From NCBI GenBank assembly GCA_965603285.1, contig CBFDCK010000087.1:1-13164 (forward strand): a DNA stretch of 13,164 nt. Direction: 5' to 3'. The stretch comes from JAUWPO01 sp965603285 (GTDB lineage: Bacteria > Chloroflexota > Anaerolineae > Anaerolineales > UBA4823). The notes beneath the pieces were generated by a model. The model was given only the letters and a program-made list of their open reading frames with translations. It made no database searches and was not told the origin of the DNA. Made by a program: the position numbers and the translations under genes. Positions 7,010 through 13,108 of the stretch are shown here, piece after piece. The stretch's first letter is position 1. Every line of letters begins with the position of its first letter.

Positions 7010-7339
7010 TTAATCGAATTCAGCCTTACACTTTTTGCATACCCGCTGGACTTCTTTTCCATCCCGAAGAATTCCTATACGCGATGGCTCATTACAGACG
7101 GGACAAACAAGCATAACGTTAGATATTGCTATCGAAGCTTCAAACTCGATAATACCTGCCGATAACGCACGACCGCGGGTTTCAACCTGCTGCTGGTGCT
7201 TTTTACGGATATTTACATTCTGTATGATAATCCGGGCTTGCTTTGGCAATACTTTAATAACCTCACCACGCTTACCCTTATCTTCAAAGCGTCCACTGAT
7301 AACCTCAACGGTGTCACCTTTACGGATCCTAACTTTCAC
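7010..7339 (-). CDS. rplX: 50S ribosomal protein L24, zinc-ribbon form
   Basis: L24 starts 50S assembly and lies near the tunnel exit. I choose the GTG at 7339, giving 109 residues (MKVRIRKGDTVEVISG), because AGGAG is 8 nt upstream. An in-frame TTG seven codons earlier would place that site inside the gene. The KOW motif covers about residues 4-32. The C-terminal half ends in a Cys4 ribbon, C79-x2-C82 and C101-x2-C104, present in many Gram-positive and Chloroflexota L24 proteins and lost in enterobacteria. It is followed by a 23-nt gap and rplE. Confidence 0.94.
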   Translation of the reverse strand: MKVRIRKGDTVEVISGRFEDKGKRGEVIKVLPKQARIIIQNVNIRKKHQQQVETRGRALSAGIIEFEASIAISNVMLVCPVCNEPSRIGILRDGKEVQRVCKKCKAEFD

Positions 7340-7374
7340 AGTTCTTACTCCTTGGAACAATAAGCACCTTCAAT

Positions 7375-7746
7375 TTATAAAACTTCCGGCGCTAGTGAGA
7401 CGATTTTCATAAAACCCTTTTCGCGCAATTCTCGAGCAACTGGTCCGAAGATTCGTGTCCCTTTTGGATTCCTTCCATCGGTATCCAGAATAACAGCCGC
7501 GTTATCATCGAAGCGGATCGAGGACCCATCGTCTCGTCTCCATTCTTTGGCACAGCGAACGATAACCGCTCGTACGATATCGCTCTTTTTTACTGCACCC
7601 TGCGGCGTTGCTACTTTAACCGTTCCAACCACGATATCACCGATCCTGCCATAACGGCGAAATGAACCACCCATGACGTGGATCACCAGCACCTCCCGGG
7701 CACCTGTATTGTCGGCGATCTTTATTCGAGATTCCTGCTGGATCAT
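7375..7746 (-). CDS. rplN: 50S ribosomal protein L14
   Basis: A 123-residue L14 at the subunit interface, contacting 16S rRNA helix 14 in an intersubunit bridge and L19. MIQQESRIKIADNTGAREV is the standard N-terminus, and the signature around GTVKVATPQGAVKKSDIVRAVIVR is complete. FGPVARELRE near residue 100-110 is also standard. GGAG stands 8 nt before the ATG, overlapping the end of rpsQ, which stops 2 nt earlier. It is the first gene of the classical spc block, but no spacer here offers room for a separate promoter (2 nt gap). Confidence 0.97.
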   Translation of the reverse strand: MIQQESRIKIADNTGAREVLVIHVMGGSFRRYGRIGDIVVGTVKVATPQGAVKKSDIVRAVIVRCAKEWRRDDGSSIRFDDNAAVILDTDGRNPKGTRIFGPVARELREKGFMKIVSLAPEVL

Positions 7747-7748
7747 GG

Positions 7749-8021
7749 TTAGATCTCCAATTCGGGTTCGCCAGCTGCGACATCACGGCGAAGGATTTCC
7801 TGAACAACCCATCTTTTCCGTCGTGAAATAGGTTGACTCTCTACTATCCTGACATGGTCGCCTAATTGACAACCCAATTCATCATGAGCCATAACACGTC
7901 GATGGCTATGGACAACTTTTTTATAAAGACGGTGCCGGTATGTACGAGTCATCTCTACAACAACCGTCTTCTGCATCTTGTCGCTTGTCACTACTCCGGT
8001 CATTCGACGCCGTTTATTCAT
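7749..8021 (-). CDS. rpsQ: 30S ribosomal protein S17
   Basis: A 90-residue S17 with an OB-fold that binds 16S rRNA early in assembly. It begins MNKRRRMTGVVTSDKMQKTVVV, and the central HSHRRVMAHDELGCQLGDHVRIVESQPISRRKRW segment (about 38-71) carries the conserved GD and SxPIS motifs of the family. Its ATG overlaps the rpmC stop by four bases (ATGA), with AAGG about 6 nt upstream. The stop lies 2 nt before rplN. The hydrophilic C-terminal extension after residue 78 is modest and common. Confidence 0.96.
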   Translation of the reverse strand: MNKRRRMTGVVTSDKMQKTVVVEMTRTYRHRLYKKVVHSHRRVMAHDELGCQLGDHVRIVESQPISRRKRWVVQEILRRDVAAGEPELEI

Positions 8022-8230
8022 TCTTCACCTTCCAAATTAGTAAACAATTCCCGTTCATGAATGATTGTCAGCAGCCGGGCGATATGGCGCCGTGTAACGC
8101 GTACGCGGGTATGGTCTGTAAGTTCGCCAGTAGACTGTTGAAATCTCAAATTCATCAGCTCTTCTCTAGTATCTTCCACTCGCGATTCGAGTTCTCCTGT
8201 TGACAGATCTCGGAGTTCTTTAGTAGCCAC
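8018..8230 (-). CDS. rpmC: 50S ribosomal protein L29
   Basis: A 70-residue, mostly helical L29 located at the exit-tunnel rim beside L23. The pattern ELRDLSTGELESRVEDTREE followed by LMNLRFQQSTGELTDHTRVR is the typical two-helix L29, and RRHIARLLTIIHER (47-60) forms the second helix. Translation begins at GTG with GGGAGG 6 nt upstream, and the start shares one base with the rplP stop. The stop overlaps the rpsQ start as ATGA. The Glu-rich tail is slightly longer than in many L29 proteins. Confidence 0.95.
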   Translation of the reverse strand: MATKELRDLSTGELESRVEDTREELMNLRFQQSTGELTDHTRVRVTRRHIARLLTIIHERELFTNLEGEE

Positions 8231-8652
8231 TATTCACCTCCCACTCGATCATGTCGTCCAATAATCTTGGTTTTGATCGATAATTTATACTGAGCGAGGC
8301 GTAATGCTTCTTTGGCTACATCAGCAGGAATACCTCCACCGACTTCAAACATGATCCTCCCGGGTTTAACCACTGCAACCCAATATTCAACGTTCCCCTT
8401 ACCCTTGCCCATGCGGGTTTCAGCCGCTCTTTGTGTTACCGGTTTGTCGGGGAAAATCCGAATCCAAAACTTTCCGCGCCGTCGAAATGCACGCACAATC
8501 GCCCTTCTAGCTGCCTCAATTTGACGCGCAGATATCCATCCGGGTTCAAGAGCCTTTAGTCCATAGTCGCCGAAGTTTAATTCCGTGCCACGAGAAGCCT
8601 TCCCTCTCATACGGCCGCGCATTTGTTTGCGCCACTTAACTCGTTTTGGCAT
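8230..8652 (-). CDS. rplP: 50S ribosomal protein L16
   Basis: L16 sits by the A-site tRNA elbow of the 50S subunit. From the chosen ATG it has 140 residues starting MPKRVKWRKQMRGRMRG, as in the family. An ATG two codons earlier is disfavoured because AGGA lies only 3 nt from it but 9 nt from the chosen one. RMGKGKGN at 80-87 contains the arginine (R80) corresponding to the residue hydroxylated in some bacteria. The stop overlaps the GTG start of rpmC by one base (TAGTG). Confidence 0.95.
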   Translation of the reverse strand: MPKRVKWRKQMRGRMRGKASRGTELNFGDYGLKALEPGWISARQIEAARRAIVRAFRRRGKFWIRIFPDKPVTQRAAETRMGKGKGNVEYWVAVVKPGRIMFEVGGGIPADVAKEALRLAQYKLSIKTKIIGRHDRVGGE

Positions 8653-8685
8653 TAACATTATTCCTACCTCACTTAGATCTCATCC

Positions 8686-8731
8686 AAAGCCACATTTCCG
8701 TGATTAATCATAATTATGCGACTGCAGCTTT
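8686..8731 (-). promoter_or_regulatory. Stem-loop in the rpsC-rplP spacer
   Basis: In the RNA, AAAGCUGCA (8731-8723) pairs along its whole length with UGUGGCUUU (8694-8686), nine pairs including two G-U. An additional short inner helix UCG/CGG is possible. The loop carries two overlapping AT-rich palindromes. The element ends about 20 nt before the rplP Shine-Dalgarno. A weak promoter-like pair (TTAAAA, 16 nt, TATGAT) overlaps it, so either an RNA element or an internal promoter could explain the sequence. Confidence 0.4.
8701..8718. repeat. Two overlapping 10-bp palindromes
   Basis: TGATTAATCA (8701-8710) and CATAATTATG (8709-8718) are each perfect inverted repeats and share two bases. They lie in the 88-nt rpsC-rplP spacer. 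AT-rich composition makes such palindromes easier to find by chance; they could also be an operator-like protein site. Confidence 0.6.
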
Positions 8732-8746
8732 TAACCTGAATTCCAC

Positions 8747-9424
8747 CTAACCACTGACGTAAACACCTTCTGTCGTCTCGGTTTTCTCCTCAACATCTGG
8801 CAGCACATCACCCTTGTAGATCCAAACCTTCACCCCGATTCGACCATATGTTGTAAGAGATTCAGCTATTCCATAATCTATATCAGCACGAAGGGTCTGA
8901 CGTGGGACGCGCCCTTCACGCATATTTATTGAACGTGCCATCTCCGCTCCACTTAGTCGACCCGAAACTTCCACGCGGATCCCTTGACCGCCAGCTCGCA
9001 TAGCTTGTTGAATAGCTCGTTTCATCGCTCGCTGGAAACTGATACGCCTTTCAAGCTGGTCTGCGATGTTCCGAGCGACAAGATATGCGTCCAGATCAGG
9101 TACTTTGATCTCCTTAATCTCGAGATCGATCTTTTTGCCCATCTCGGATTCAATGCTTTTGCGAATTGCTTTCACATTCTCGCCTTTACGCCCAATCAGG
9201 ATACCAGGCTTGGCAGTGTGAACAATAACCTTGACCTTACCAGGAAAGCGTTCAATTTCAATCCGGGAAATTCCAGCCCGCGGCGCTTCATCGTTGATTA
9301 ATTCTCGCAGCCTGAAGTCCTGGTGAAGATTCGTGACATAATCTTCACCTTCAGCGTACCAACGAGCATCCCATGTCCTGTTTATCCCCAGGCGAAAACC
9401 AATCGGATTTACCTTACGGCCCAT
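8747..9424 (-). CDS. rpsC: 30S ribosomal protein S3
   Basis: A 225-residue S3, part of the mRNA entry channel and its helicase activity. It begins MGRKVNPIGFRLG, the family start. The type II KH domain shows the GRKG loop at 78-81 (ILIGRKGENV), and the C-terminal domain contains GQGIRVEVSGRLSGAE and ends with a short acidic-polar tail. AAGGAG is placed 5 nt before the ATG. It is separated from rplP by an 88-nt spacer with palindromes, unusual because rpsC and rplP are generally adjacent. Confidence 0.97.
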   Translation of the reverse strand: MGRKVNPIGFRLGINRTWDARWYAEGEDYVTNLHQDFRLRELINDEAPRAGISRIEIERFPGKVKVIVHTAKPGILIGRKGENVKAIRKSIESEMGKKIDLEIKEIKVPDLDAYLVARNIADQLERRISFQRAMKRAIQQAMRAGGQGIRVEVSGRLSGAEMARSINMREGRVPRQTLRADIDYGIAESLTTYGRIGVKVWIYKGDVLPDVEEKTETTEGVYVSG

Positions 9425-9436
9425 ATTATCTCCTTC

Positions 9437-9781
9437 TTACTCTTTCCGCTCACGCAATATTACCGTGATATGTGACGAACGACGTAGCCAAGGTTTAAAT
9501 CGTCCCCGGGCACCAAATCTGCGCCATTTTCGAGTTGGACCTTCGTCTGCAAAAATCTTGTAAATATATAAGTCCTCACGGTTGACACCAAAATTTTCCT
9601 CGCCGTTCGCTATTGCAGAAGAGAGCAATTTTGATACGGGTTGAGCGGCCCGGTTTGGTGTGAATCTCAACAAGGTGACTGCTTCCACAACTTCCTTTCC
9701 CCTAACCAAGTCTATAACCAAGCGCACTTTTTGGGGAGAAACGTGTATGTGGCGCGCCCGTGCGTAAATATCTGTTTCCAT
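9437..9781 (-). CDS. rplV: 50S ribosomal protein L22
   Basis: A 114-residue L22, which spans all 23S rRNA domains and lines the exit tunnel. The helical core includes SPQKVRLVIDLVRG (15-28). The tunnel beta-hairpin at about 80-96 (EGPTRKWRRFGARGR) has normal length, with no insertion or deletion of the macrolide-resistance type. It starts 6 nt after the rpsS stop; the ribosome binding site is weak (GGGAA far, GGAA close), so translation likely depends on coupling to rpsS. It is followed after 12 nt by rpsC. Confidence 0.96.
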   Translation of the reverse strand: METDIYARARHIHVSPQKVRLVIDLVRGKEVVEAVTLLRFTPNRAAQPVSKLLSSAIANGEENFGVNREDLYIYKIFADEGPTRKWRRFGARGRFKPWLRRSSHITVILRERKE

Positions 9782-9787
9782 TTCCAG

Positions 9788-10066
9788 CTATTCCCTTCTC
9801 GTTCTCTTTTCAGCTACATGTCCACGGTAAGTGCGGGTGGGAGCGAACTCACCTAACTTGTGTCCGACCATATTTTCAGTGACATAGATGGGTACATGTC
9901 GTCGACCATCATGAACAGCAATTGTGTGACCGACCATTTGAGGAAAGATAGTGCTTGCCCGGCTCCAGGTTCGGATGACTTTCTTTTCGCCGCGCTCATT
10001 CATCAAATCAACTTTTTTAAGCAATTTTAAGTCGATATAAGGCCCTTTTTTTAAAGATCTTCCCAT
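9788..10066 (-). CDS. rpsS: 30S ribosomal protein S19
   Basis: A 92-residue S19, the 30S head protein that contacts S13 and the A-site tRNA region. It begins MGRSLKKGPY, the family signature, and retains GHKLGEFAPTRTY at 68-80, the PROSITE-type S19 pattern. GGAG precedes the ATG by about 8 nt. The spacer before it is longer than most here and contains a hairpin. Downstream, rplV begins 6 nt after its stop. No anomaly in sequence or length. Confidence 0.97.
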   Translation of the reverse strand: MGRSLKKGPYIDLKLLKKVDLMNERGEKKVIRTWSRASTIFPQMVGHTIAVHDGRRHVPIYVTENMVGHKLGEFAPTRTYRGHVAEKRTRRE

Positions 10067-10090
10067 ATTCTTTACTCCACTAACTTGCCA

Positions 10091-10109
10091 GGCATGATTC
10101 CAACATACC
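10091..10109 (-). promoter_or_regulatory. Hairpin in the rplB-rpsS spacer
   Basis: In the RNA, GGUAUG (10109-10104) pairs with CAUGCC (10096-10091), six pairs including one G-U, around the 7-nt loop UUGGAAU. It lies in a 68-nt spacer, upstream of the rpsS Shine-Dalgarno (GGAG, about 8 nt before the ATG), which stays outside the stem. There is no U-tract, so it is not a terminator. It might stabilise the mRNA or bind a protein; function unknown. Confidence 0.4.
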
Positions 10110-10134
10110 GATATATTCCATCTCCAGATATTGT

Positions 10135-10971
10135 TTAACGCCGTTGTTTACCTCGACGACGGACTCTATATTTTTCCGTTCGCTTATTCCGGCGAGTTCT
10201 ATAACCCAAAGTGGGCTTTCCCCACGGGCTTTTAGGGCCGGGCATTCCAATCGGCGAGCGACCCTCACCTCCACCATGAGGGTGATCGCGAGGGGACATA
10301 GCCGAGCCGCGCACAGTTGGACGGATACCTAAATGGCGTTTCCTGCCAGCTTTACCTAGTTTGATATTACTATGGTCCAAATTACCGACCTGCCCGATTG
10401 TTGCATAGCATTTTTGTCGAACAAGGCGCACCTCGCCAGAAGGCAAGCGTATTTGTGCATAATCGCCCTCTTTGGCGAGCAGTTGGGCAGCACCTCCGGC
10501 AGCGCGCACTAGTTGCCCCCCCCGACCTTCGTTCAGCTCAATGTTATGAACCATCGTACCGATTGGGATATTGGAAATCGGCAAACTGTTCCCGGGACGA
10601 ACTTCAGCCTCAGGACCAGAAATTATCGTATCTCCAACTCGCAAATCAAGTGGAGCAATAATGTATCGCTTTTCACCATCCATATAGAATAGAAGCGCTA
10701 AACGGGCACTGCGATTTGGATCATACTCAATCGCCGACACCTTTGCAGGGATTCCATACTTATTGCGCTTAAAATCTACAATACGAATGTGTCGTTTATG
10801 ACCTCCGCCACGATGACGAACGGTGATACGACCATACATATTTCGACCACCACTTTTTCGAAGTGGTTTAATCAATGAGCGTTCCGGCTTGGTTTTTGTT
10901 ATTTCCTCAAACGTGGAACCAGTCATGCCTCTTAAACTGGGAGTTACGGGTTTATACTTTTTCACGCCCAT
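10135..10971 (-). CDS. rplB: 50S ribosomal protein L2
   Basis: A 278-residue L2, standard length, needed for subunit association and peptidyl-transferase integrity. Residues 50-63 (TVRHRGGGHKRHIR) form the N-terminal RNA-binding part. The C-terminal signature DHPHGGGEGR at 229-238 includes H230, at the position of the functionally important histidine of other L2 proteins, and the basic tail from 257 is intact. The codons for Arg-Gly-Gly near residue 150 lie in a run of eight G (minus strand), with the frame preserved. Its start overlaps the rplW stop by one base. A 68-nt spacer with a hairpin separates it from rpsS. Confidence 0.97.
   Translation of the reverse strand: MGVKKYKPVTPSLRGMTGSTFEEITKTKPERSLIKPLRKSGGRNMYGRITVRHRGGGHKRHIRIVDFKRNKYGIPAKVSAIEYDPNRSARLALLFYMDGEKRYIIAPLDLRVGDTIISGPEAEVRPGNSLPISNIPIGTMVHNIELNEGRGGQLVRAAGGAAQLLAKEGDYAQIRLPSGEVRLVRQKCYATIGQVGNLDHSNIKLGKAGRKRHLGIRPTVRGSAMSPRDHPHGGGEGRSPIGMPGPKSPWGKPTLGYRTRRNKRTEKYRVRRRGKQRR
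10516..10523 (-). repeat. G8 homopolymer inside rplB
   Basis: Eight consecutive C on the plus strand, G8 on the coding strand, within codons for residues around 150-152 of L2 (GGT CGG GGG GGG CAA). The reading frame continues normally, so this is not a sequencing break here. Such tracts are slippage-prone; in an essential gene this is most likely coincidence of Gly/Arg codons. Confidence 0.9.
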
Positions 10972-11273
10972 TATTTAACTCCTTCAAACACTTGAATCGT
11001 ATCACCTGGTTCCAATGTGACAATAGCTTTCTTATAACTACTGCGCCGATTCGTCGTTTGCCGGGTACGTAAACTTCTAGAACGCTTTGCAGGCATATTC
11101 ATCATGTTCACCCTCAGAACGCTCACCTCGAATAAAGTCTCCACGGCTTCTTTCACCAACCTTTTTGTAGCATCTGATGACACCTCGAATACAAATTGAT
11201 GTAAAACAGTGTTTTGATAATTTGATTTCTCAGTAATTATTGGACGACGGAGAACATCATAAATTGTAGTCAT
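10971..11273 (-). CDS. rplW: 50S ribosomal protein L23
   Basis: A 100-residue L23, the exit-tunnel rim protein that docks trigger factor and SRP. The N-terminal RRPIITEKS (residues 9-17) is the classic start of the family, followed by the RNA-binding loop with basic residues around 62-81 (PAKRSRSLRTRQTTNRRSSY). GGAG stands 5 nt before the ATG, and 11 nt separate it from the rplD stop. The stop codon overlaps the rplB start by one base (TAATG), indicating coupled translation of L23 and L2. Confidence 0.96.
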   Translation of the reverse strand: MTTIYDVLRRPIITEKSNYQNTVLHQFVFEVSSDATKRLVKEAVETLFEVSVLRVNMMNMPAKRSRSLRTRQTTNRRSSYKKAIVTLEPGDTIQVFEGVK

Positions 11274-11284
11274 ATTTACTCCAA

Positions 11285-11914
11285 TTAACCCAAATATGTC
11301 GCCAACACGTCAAATACACTCATTGGTATAACCAGCTTTTCATACCCAAGGAGATCTCGTATGTTGAGATAATTCGCTAATAAAATCTTGGCATATGGCA
11401 GGTTGTTTATCGAGCGAACAATGCGCTCGTATTCTTCAGTTTTCTCTGGGAACAAGACCAAAGCGCTTGATACACCCACCAAACTGTCTAACGCCTGTTC
11501 CATCATCCGAGTTTTCTCATTCAGTAAGGACAATTCTTCCAAAACCACGATATCATTCTCGACCGCTTTCACAGAAAGTGCTGAACGTAACGCCGCTCGG
11601 CGCATTTTGCGCGGCATGGCTTGAGTGTAATTACGCGGTTTGGGTGTATGCACTTTACCTCCCCCAACCCACTGTGGGGAGCGGATGGAACCCTGACGAG
11701 CGCGACCTGTACCTTTTTGTCTCCATGGTTTGCGCCCACCACCAACTACCTCGCTCCTGGTTTTAGTACTGTGAGTACCTAAGCGAGCGTTCGCCATTTG
11801 GCGGACATAAGCTTGGTGCATTAAATCGATGTTTATTGGGGCTTCGAAGATCGCTGATGGAAGCTCCATCGTTTTCACTTTCTGCCCATCCATGTTCAAT
11901 ACATCTACTTCCAT
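11285..11914 (-). CDS. rplD: 50S ribosomal protein L4
   Basis: A 209-residue L4 of normal length. L4 lines the peptide exit tunnel with L22 and in several bacteria represses its own S10 operon by binding the mRNA leader. The N-terminal MEVDVLNMDGQKV is typical, and the extended tunnel loop (residues about 45-95) keeps GGGRKPWRQKGTGRAR at 58-73, the segment where macrolide-resistance changes occur in other species; no unusual substitution is apparent. GGAG lies about 10 nt before the ATG. As the second gene after the candidate leader, it is the obvious candidate ligand of that leader, though the sequence does not prove this. Confidence 0.96.
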   Translation of the reverse strand: MEVDVLNMDGQKVKTMELPSAIFEAPINIDLMHQAYVRQMANARLGTHSTKTRSEVVGGGRKPWRQKGTGRARQGSIRSPQWVGGGKVHTPKPRNYTQAMPRKMRRAALRSALSVKAVENDIVVLEELSLLNEKTRMMEQALDSLVGVSSALVLFPEKTEEYERIVRSINNLPYAKILLANYLNIRDLLGYEKLVIPMSVFDVLATYLG

Positions 11915-11948
11915 GATTGTTTTGCTCCCAATTGGCCTGCCCGTTTAA

Positions 11949-12578
11949 CTACTGCTTTCTAACCTCTTTGATCATAAGCAAGCCACCCCTAGCTCCCGGT
12001 ACTGCACCGCGAACACCAATCAGATTTCTTTCTGCATCAACCAATACAATCTTCAAATTCTGTACAGTAACCCTGTGGTTACCCATGTGACCAGGTCCTT
12101 TTGCACCTTTGTAAACACGACCAGGAGTTGTACCTGCGCCTCGAGAACCAGGAGCGCGAAGTCGATCTGATTGTCCATGGGTTTTAGGTCCACCTCGGAA
12201 TCCGTAACGTTTTACGGCGCCTGCGAATCCCTTACCTTTGCTTGTTCCAATCACATCCACGAAATCACCGGGTGCGAAAACATCAACAGTAACTTTATCA
12301 CCCTCTTTAACTTCTGGATCTTTCTCCCGGAATTCGCGCAAATAGCGCAATGGTGGAATGTTGCTACGCTTTAGGTGCCCTAATTGACCACCTGTGAGGC
12401 GCTTTGGCTTCACTTCCCCGAAACCCAGCTGTACTGCTGAGTATCCGTCCTGCTCAGGTAATCGCAACTGGGTGACGTAGCAAGGCCCAGCTTCGATCAA
12501 TGTAACAGGTACTGCGAGACCGTCATCATCGAAAATCTGGGTCATACCTACTTTTTTACCAACTAGCCCTTTCAACAT
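11949..12578 (-). CDS. rplC: 50S ribosomal protein L3
   Basis: Early-assembling L3, whose long loop reaches the peptidyl-transferase region. The chosen start gives 209 residues beginning MLKGLVGKKVGMTQIF, the usual L3 N-terminus. A frame-compatible ATG six codons earlier is rejected because AGGAG (12592-12588) sits 9 nt before the chosen ATG and inside the longer version. The central loop GFRGGPKTHGQS (residues 126-137) and the following Gly/Arg-rich stretch to about 167 (GPGHMGN) are typical. It is followed 34 nt later by rplD. Expression is probably controlled by the preceding leader. Length and motifs match the family; no oddity in the protein. Confidence 0.96.
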   Translation of the reverse strand: MLKGLVGKKVGMTQIFDDDGLAVPVTLIEAGPCYVTQLRLPEQDGYSAVQLGFGEVKPKRLTGGQLGHLKRSNIPPLRYLREFREKDPEVKEGDKVTVDVFAPGDFVDVIGTSKGKGFAGAVKRYGFRGGPKTHGQSDRLRAPGSRGAGTTPGRVYKGAKGPGHMGNHRVTVQNLKIVLVDAERNLIGVRGAVPGARGGLLMIKEVRKQ

Positions 12579-12587
12579 TTCATTTGT

Positions 12588-12653
12588 CTCCTGCATTGCT
12601 TTGTTCTCGGGACTGTAAACCTGGGCTGGGCTTCATCATCCCTGATGGCAGAG
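12588..12653 (-). promoter_or_regulatory. GNRA hairpin and possible sequestration of the rplC ribosome binding site
   Basis: CAUCA (12647-12643) and UGAUG (12638-12634) form a perfect 5-bp stem closed by the tetraloop GGGA, which fits the GNRA pattern. The six bases directly before it, CUCUGC (12653-12648), can pair with GCAGGAG (12594-12588) with one bulged G. That downstream partner contains AGGAG, the rplC Shine-Dalgarno. Folding would therefore hide the ribosome binding site. This is predicted by eye; competing folds were not computed. Confidence 0.4.
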
Positions 12654-12660
12654 TAGTCAG

Positions 12661-12707
12661 ACGATCTGCCGCGAAGCATATGTATTTGGGTTCGCGAACA
12701 GGACCGC
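12661..12707 (-). ncRNA. Long imperfect stem-loop in the rplC leader
   Basis: In the RNA, CGCGAA (12696-12691) pairs perfectly with UUCGCG (12675-12670) around a 15-nt loop. The helix extends outward through U-G, CUG/CAG (12701-12699 with 12668-12666) and GCGGU/AUCGU (12707-12703 with 12665-12661), with single-base bulges at 12702 and 12698. About 15 pairs in total, far more than expected for ordinary spacer DNA. There is no U-tract behind it, so it is not an intrinsic terminator. It could be a protein-binding or folding element. Confidence 0.5.
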
Positions 12708-12755
12708 TCTTTCAATCCCATATTATTAATAAATTTGTTAATTATTCAAAAGTTG

Positions 12756-12785
12756 CTTATATTATGAATTCAATAAATCTGCCAA
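12756..12785 (-). promoter_or_regulatory. Candidate sigma-70-type promoter upstream of rplC
   Basis: On the minus strand, TTGGCA (12785-12780; 5 of 6 to TTGACA) is followed after an 18-nt spacer by TATAAG (12761-12756; 5 of 6 to TATAAT). The -35-like box begins 3 nt after the rpsJ stop. Transcription would start near 12749-12746 and produce the structured leader. A second, weaker pair (TTGAAT at 12749-12744, TAATAT at 12725-12720, spacer 18) lies just downstream. AT-rich DNA yields such matches by chance, so the call is tentative. Confidence 0.4.
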
Positions 12786-12788
12786 CAC

Positions 12789-13097
12789 TTATATTTTTAT
12801 CTCGATATCCACACCCGCTGGCAGATTCAATCGCATGAGCATGTCGATCGTTTTTGAATCTGGTTCGAGAACATCGATTAACCGATTGTGTGTTCGAATT
12901 TCAAAGTGCTCGTGTGAATCCTTGTCAATAAAAGTAGAGCGGCGTATTGTAAACCTTTCCTTGCGAGTTGGCAAGGGTACTGGACCAACTACTCGAGCAC
13001 CCGCTCGCTCGGCAGTTTCAACAATGCGCTTTGCGGATTGATCTAATACACGGTGGTCGTACGCTTTAAGACGAATGCGGATCTTTTGCTTTGCCAT
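12789..13097 (-). CDS. rpsJ: 30S ribosomal protein S10
   Basis: A 102-residue protein of standard S10 length. It contributes to the 30S head near S3 and S14, and in many bacteria also pairs with NusB in antitermination. The family signature around residues 31-44 (RAGARVVGPVPLPT) is intact, as are the extended loop at 45-60 and the conserved HFEIRTHNRLIDV stretch at 64-76. It starts ATG with a weak AGGTG site about 8 nt upstream, overlapping the tuf stop, so translation is probably coupled to tuf. The gene is followed by an atypically long spacer before rplC, whereas rpsJ-rplC is usually tight. Nothing in the coding sequence is unusual. Confidence 0.97.
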   Translation of the reverse strand: MAKQKIRIRLKAYDHRVLDQSAKRIVETAERAGARVVGPVPLPTRKERFTIRRSTFIDKDSHEHFEIRTHNRLIDVLEPDSKTIDMLMRLNLPAGVDIEIKI

Positions 13098-13108
13098 TAT
13101 ATTAACAC

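Larger units (their letters stand above)
12579..12788 (-). promoter_or_regulatory. Candidate structured leader between rpsJ and rplC
   Basis: This is the longest non-coding stretch in the window (210 nt to the rplC ATG). The upstream third is AT-rich and holds a promoter-like pair. The downstream part is GC-balanced and rich in inverted repeats: a long imperfect stem-loop, a short hairpin with a GNRA-type loop, and a segment complementary to the rplC Shine-Dalgarno region. This resembles the autoregulatory leaders of S10 operons, which are classically bound by L4 (rplD, encoded next downstream), but here the leader follows rpsJ instead of preceding it. A regulatory role is inferred from structure and position only. 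Confidence 0.55.

Noticed and set aside
7035..7412. 125-codon plus-strand open frame
   Set aside because: It lies antisense to rplX and the end of rplN, which are certain; its translation has no recognisable family features and no ribosome binding site.
10080..10277. 65-codon minus-strand frame overlapping the end of rplB and the rplB-rpsS spacer
   Set aside because: Most of it is another frame of L2; the spacer part is 14 codons with a misplaced GGAG, so it is not a supported gene.
11395..11766. 123-codon plus-strand open frame opposite rplD
   Set aside because: A shadow of the conserved L4 coding sequence; composition of the peptide is typical of antisense reading and nothing supports expression.
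12661..12707. Intrinsic terminator after rpsJ
   Set aside because: The stem-loop is long, but no U-run follows it; the sequence downstream is balanced and continues into the rplC leader.
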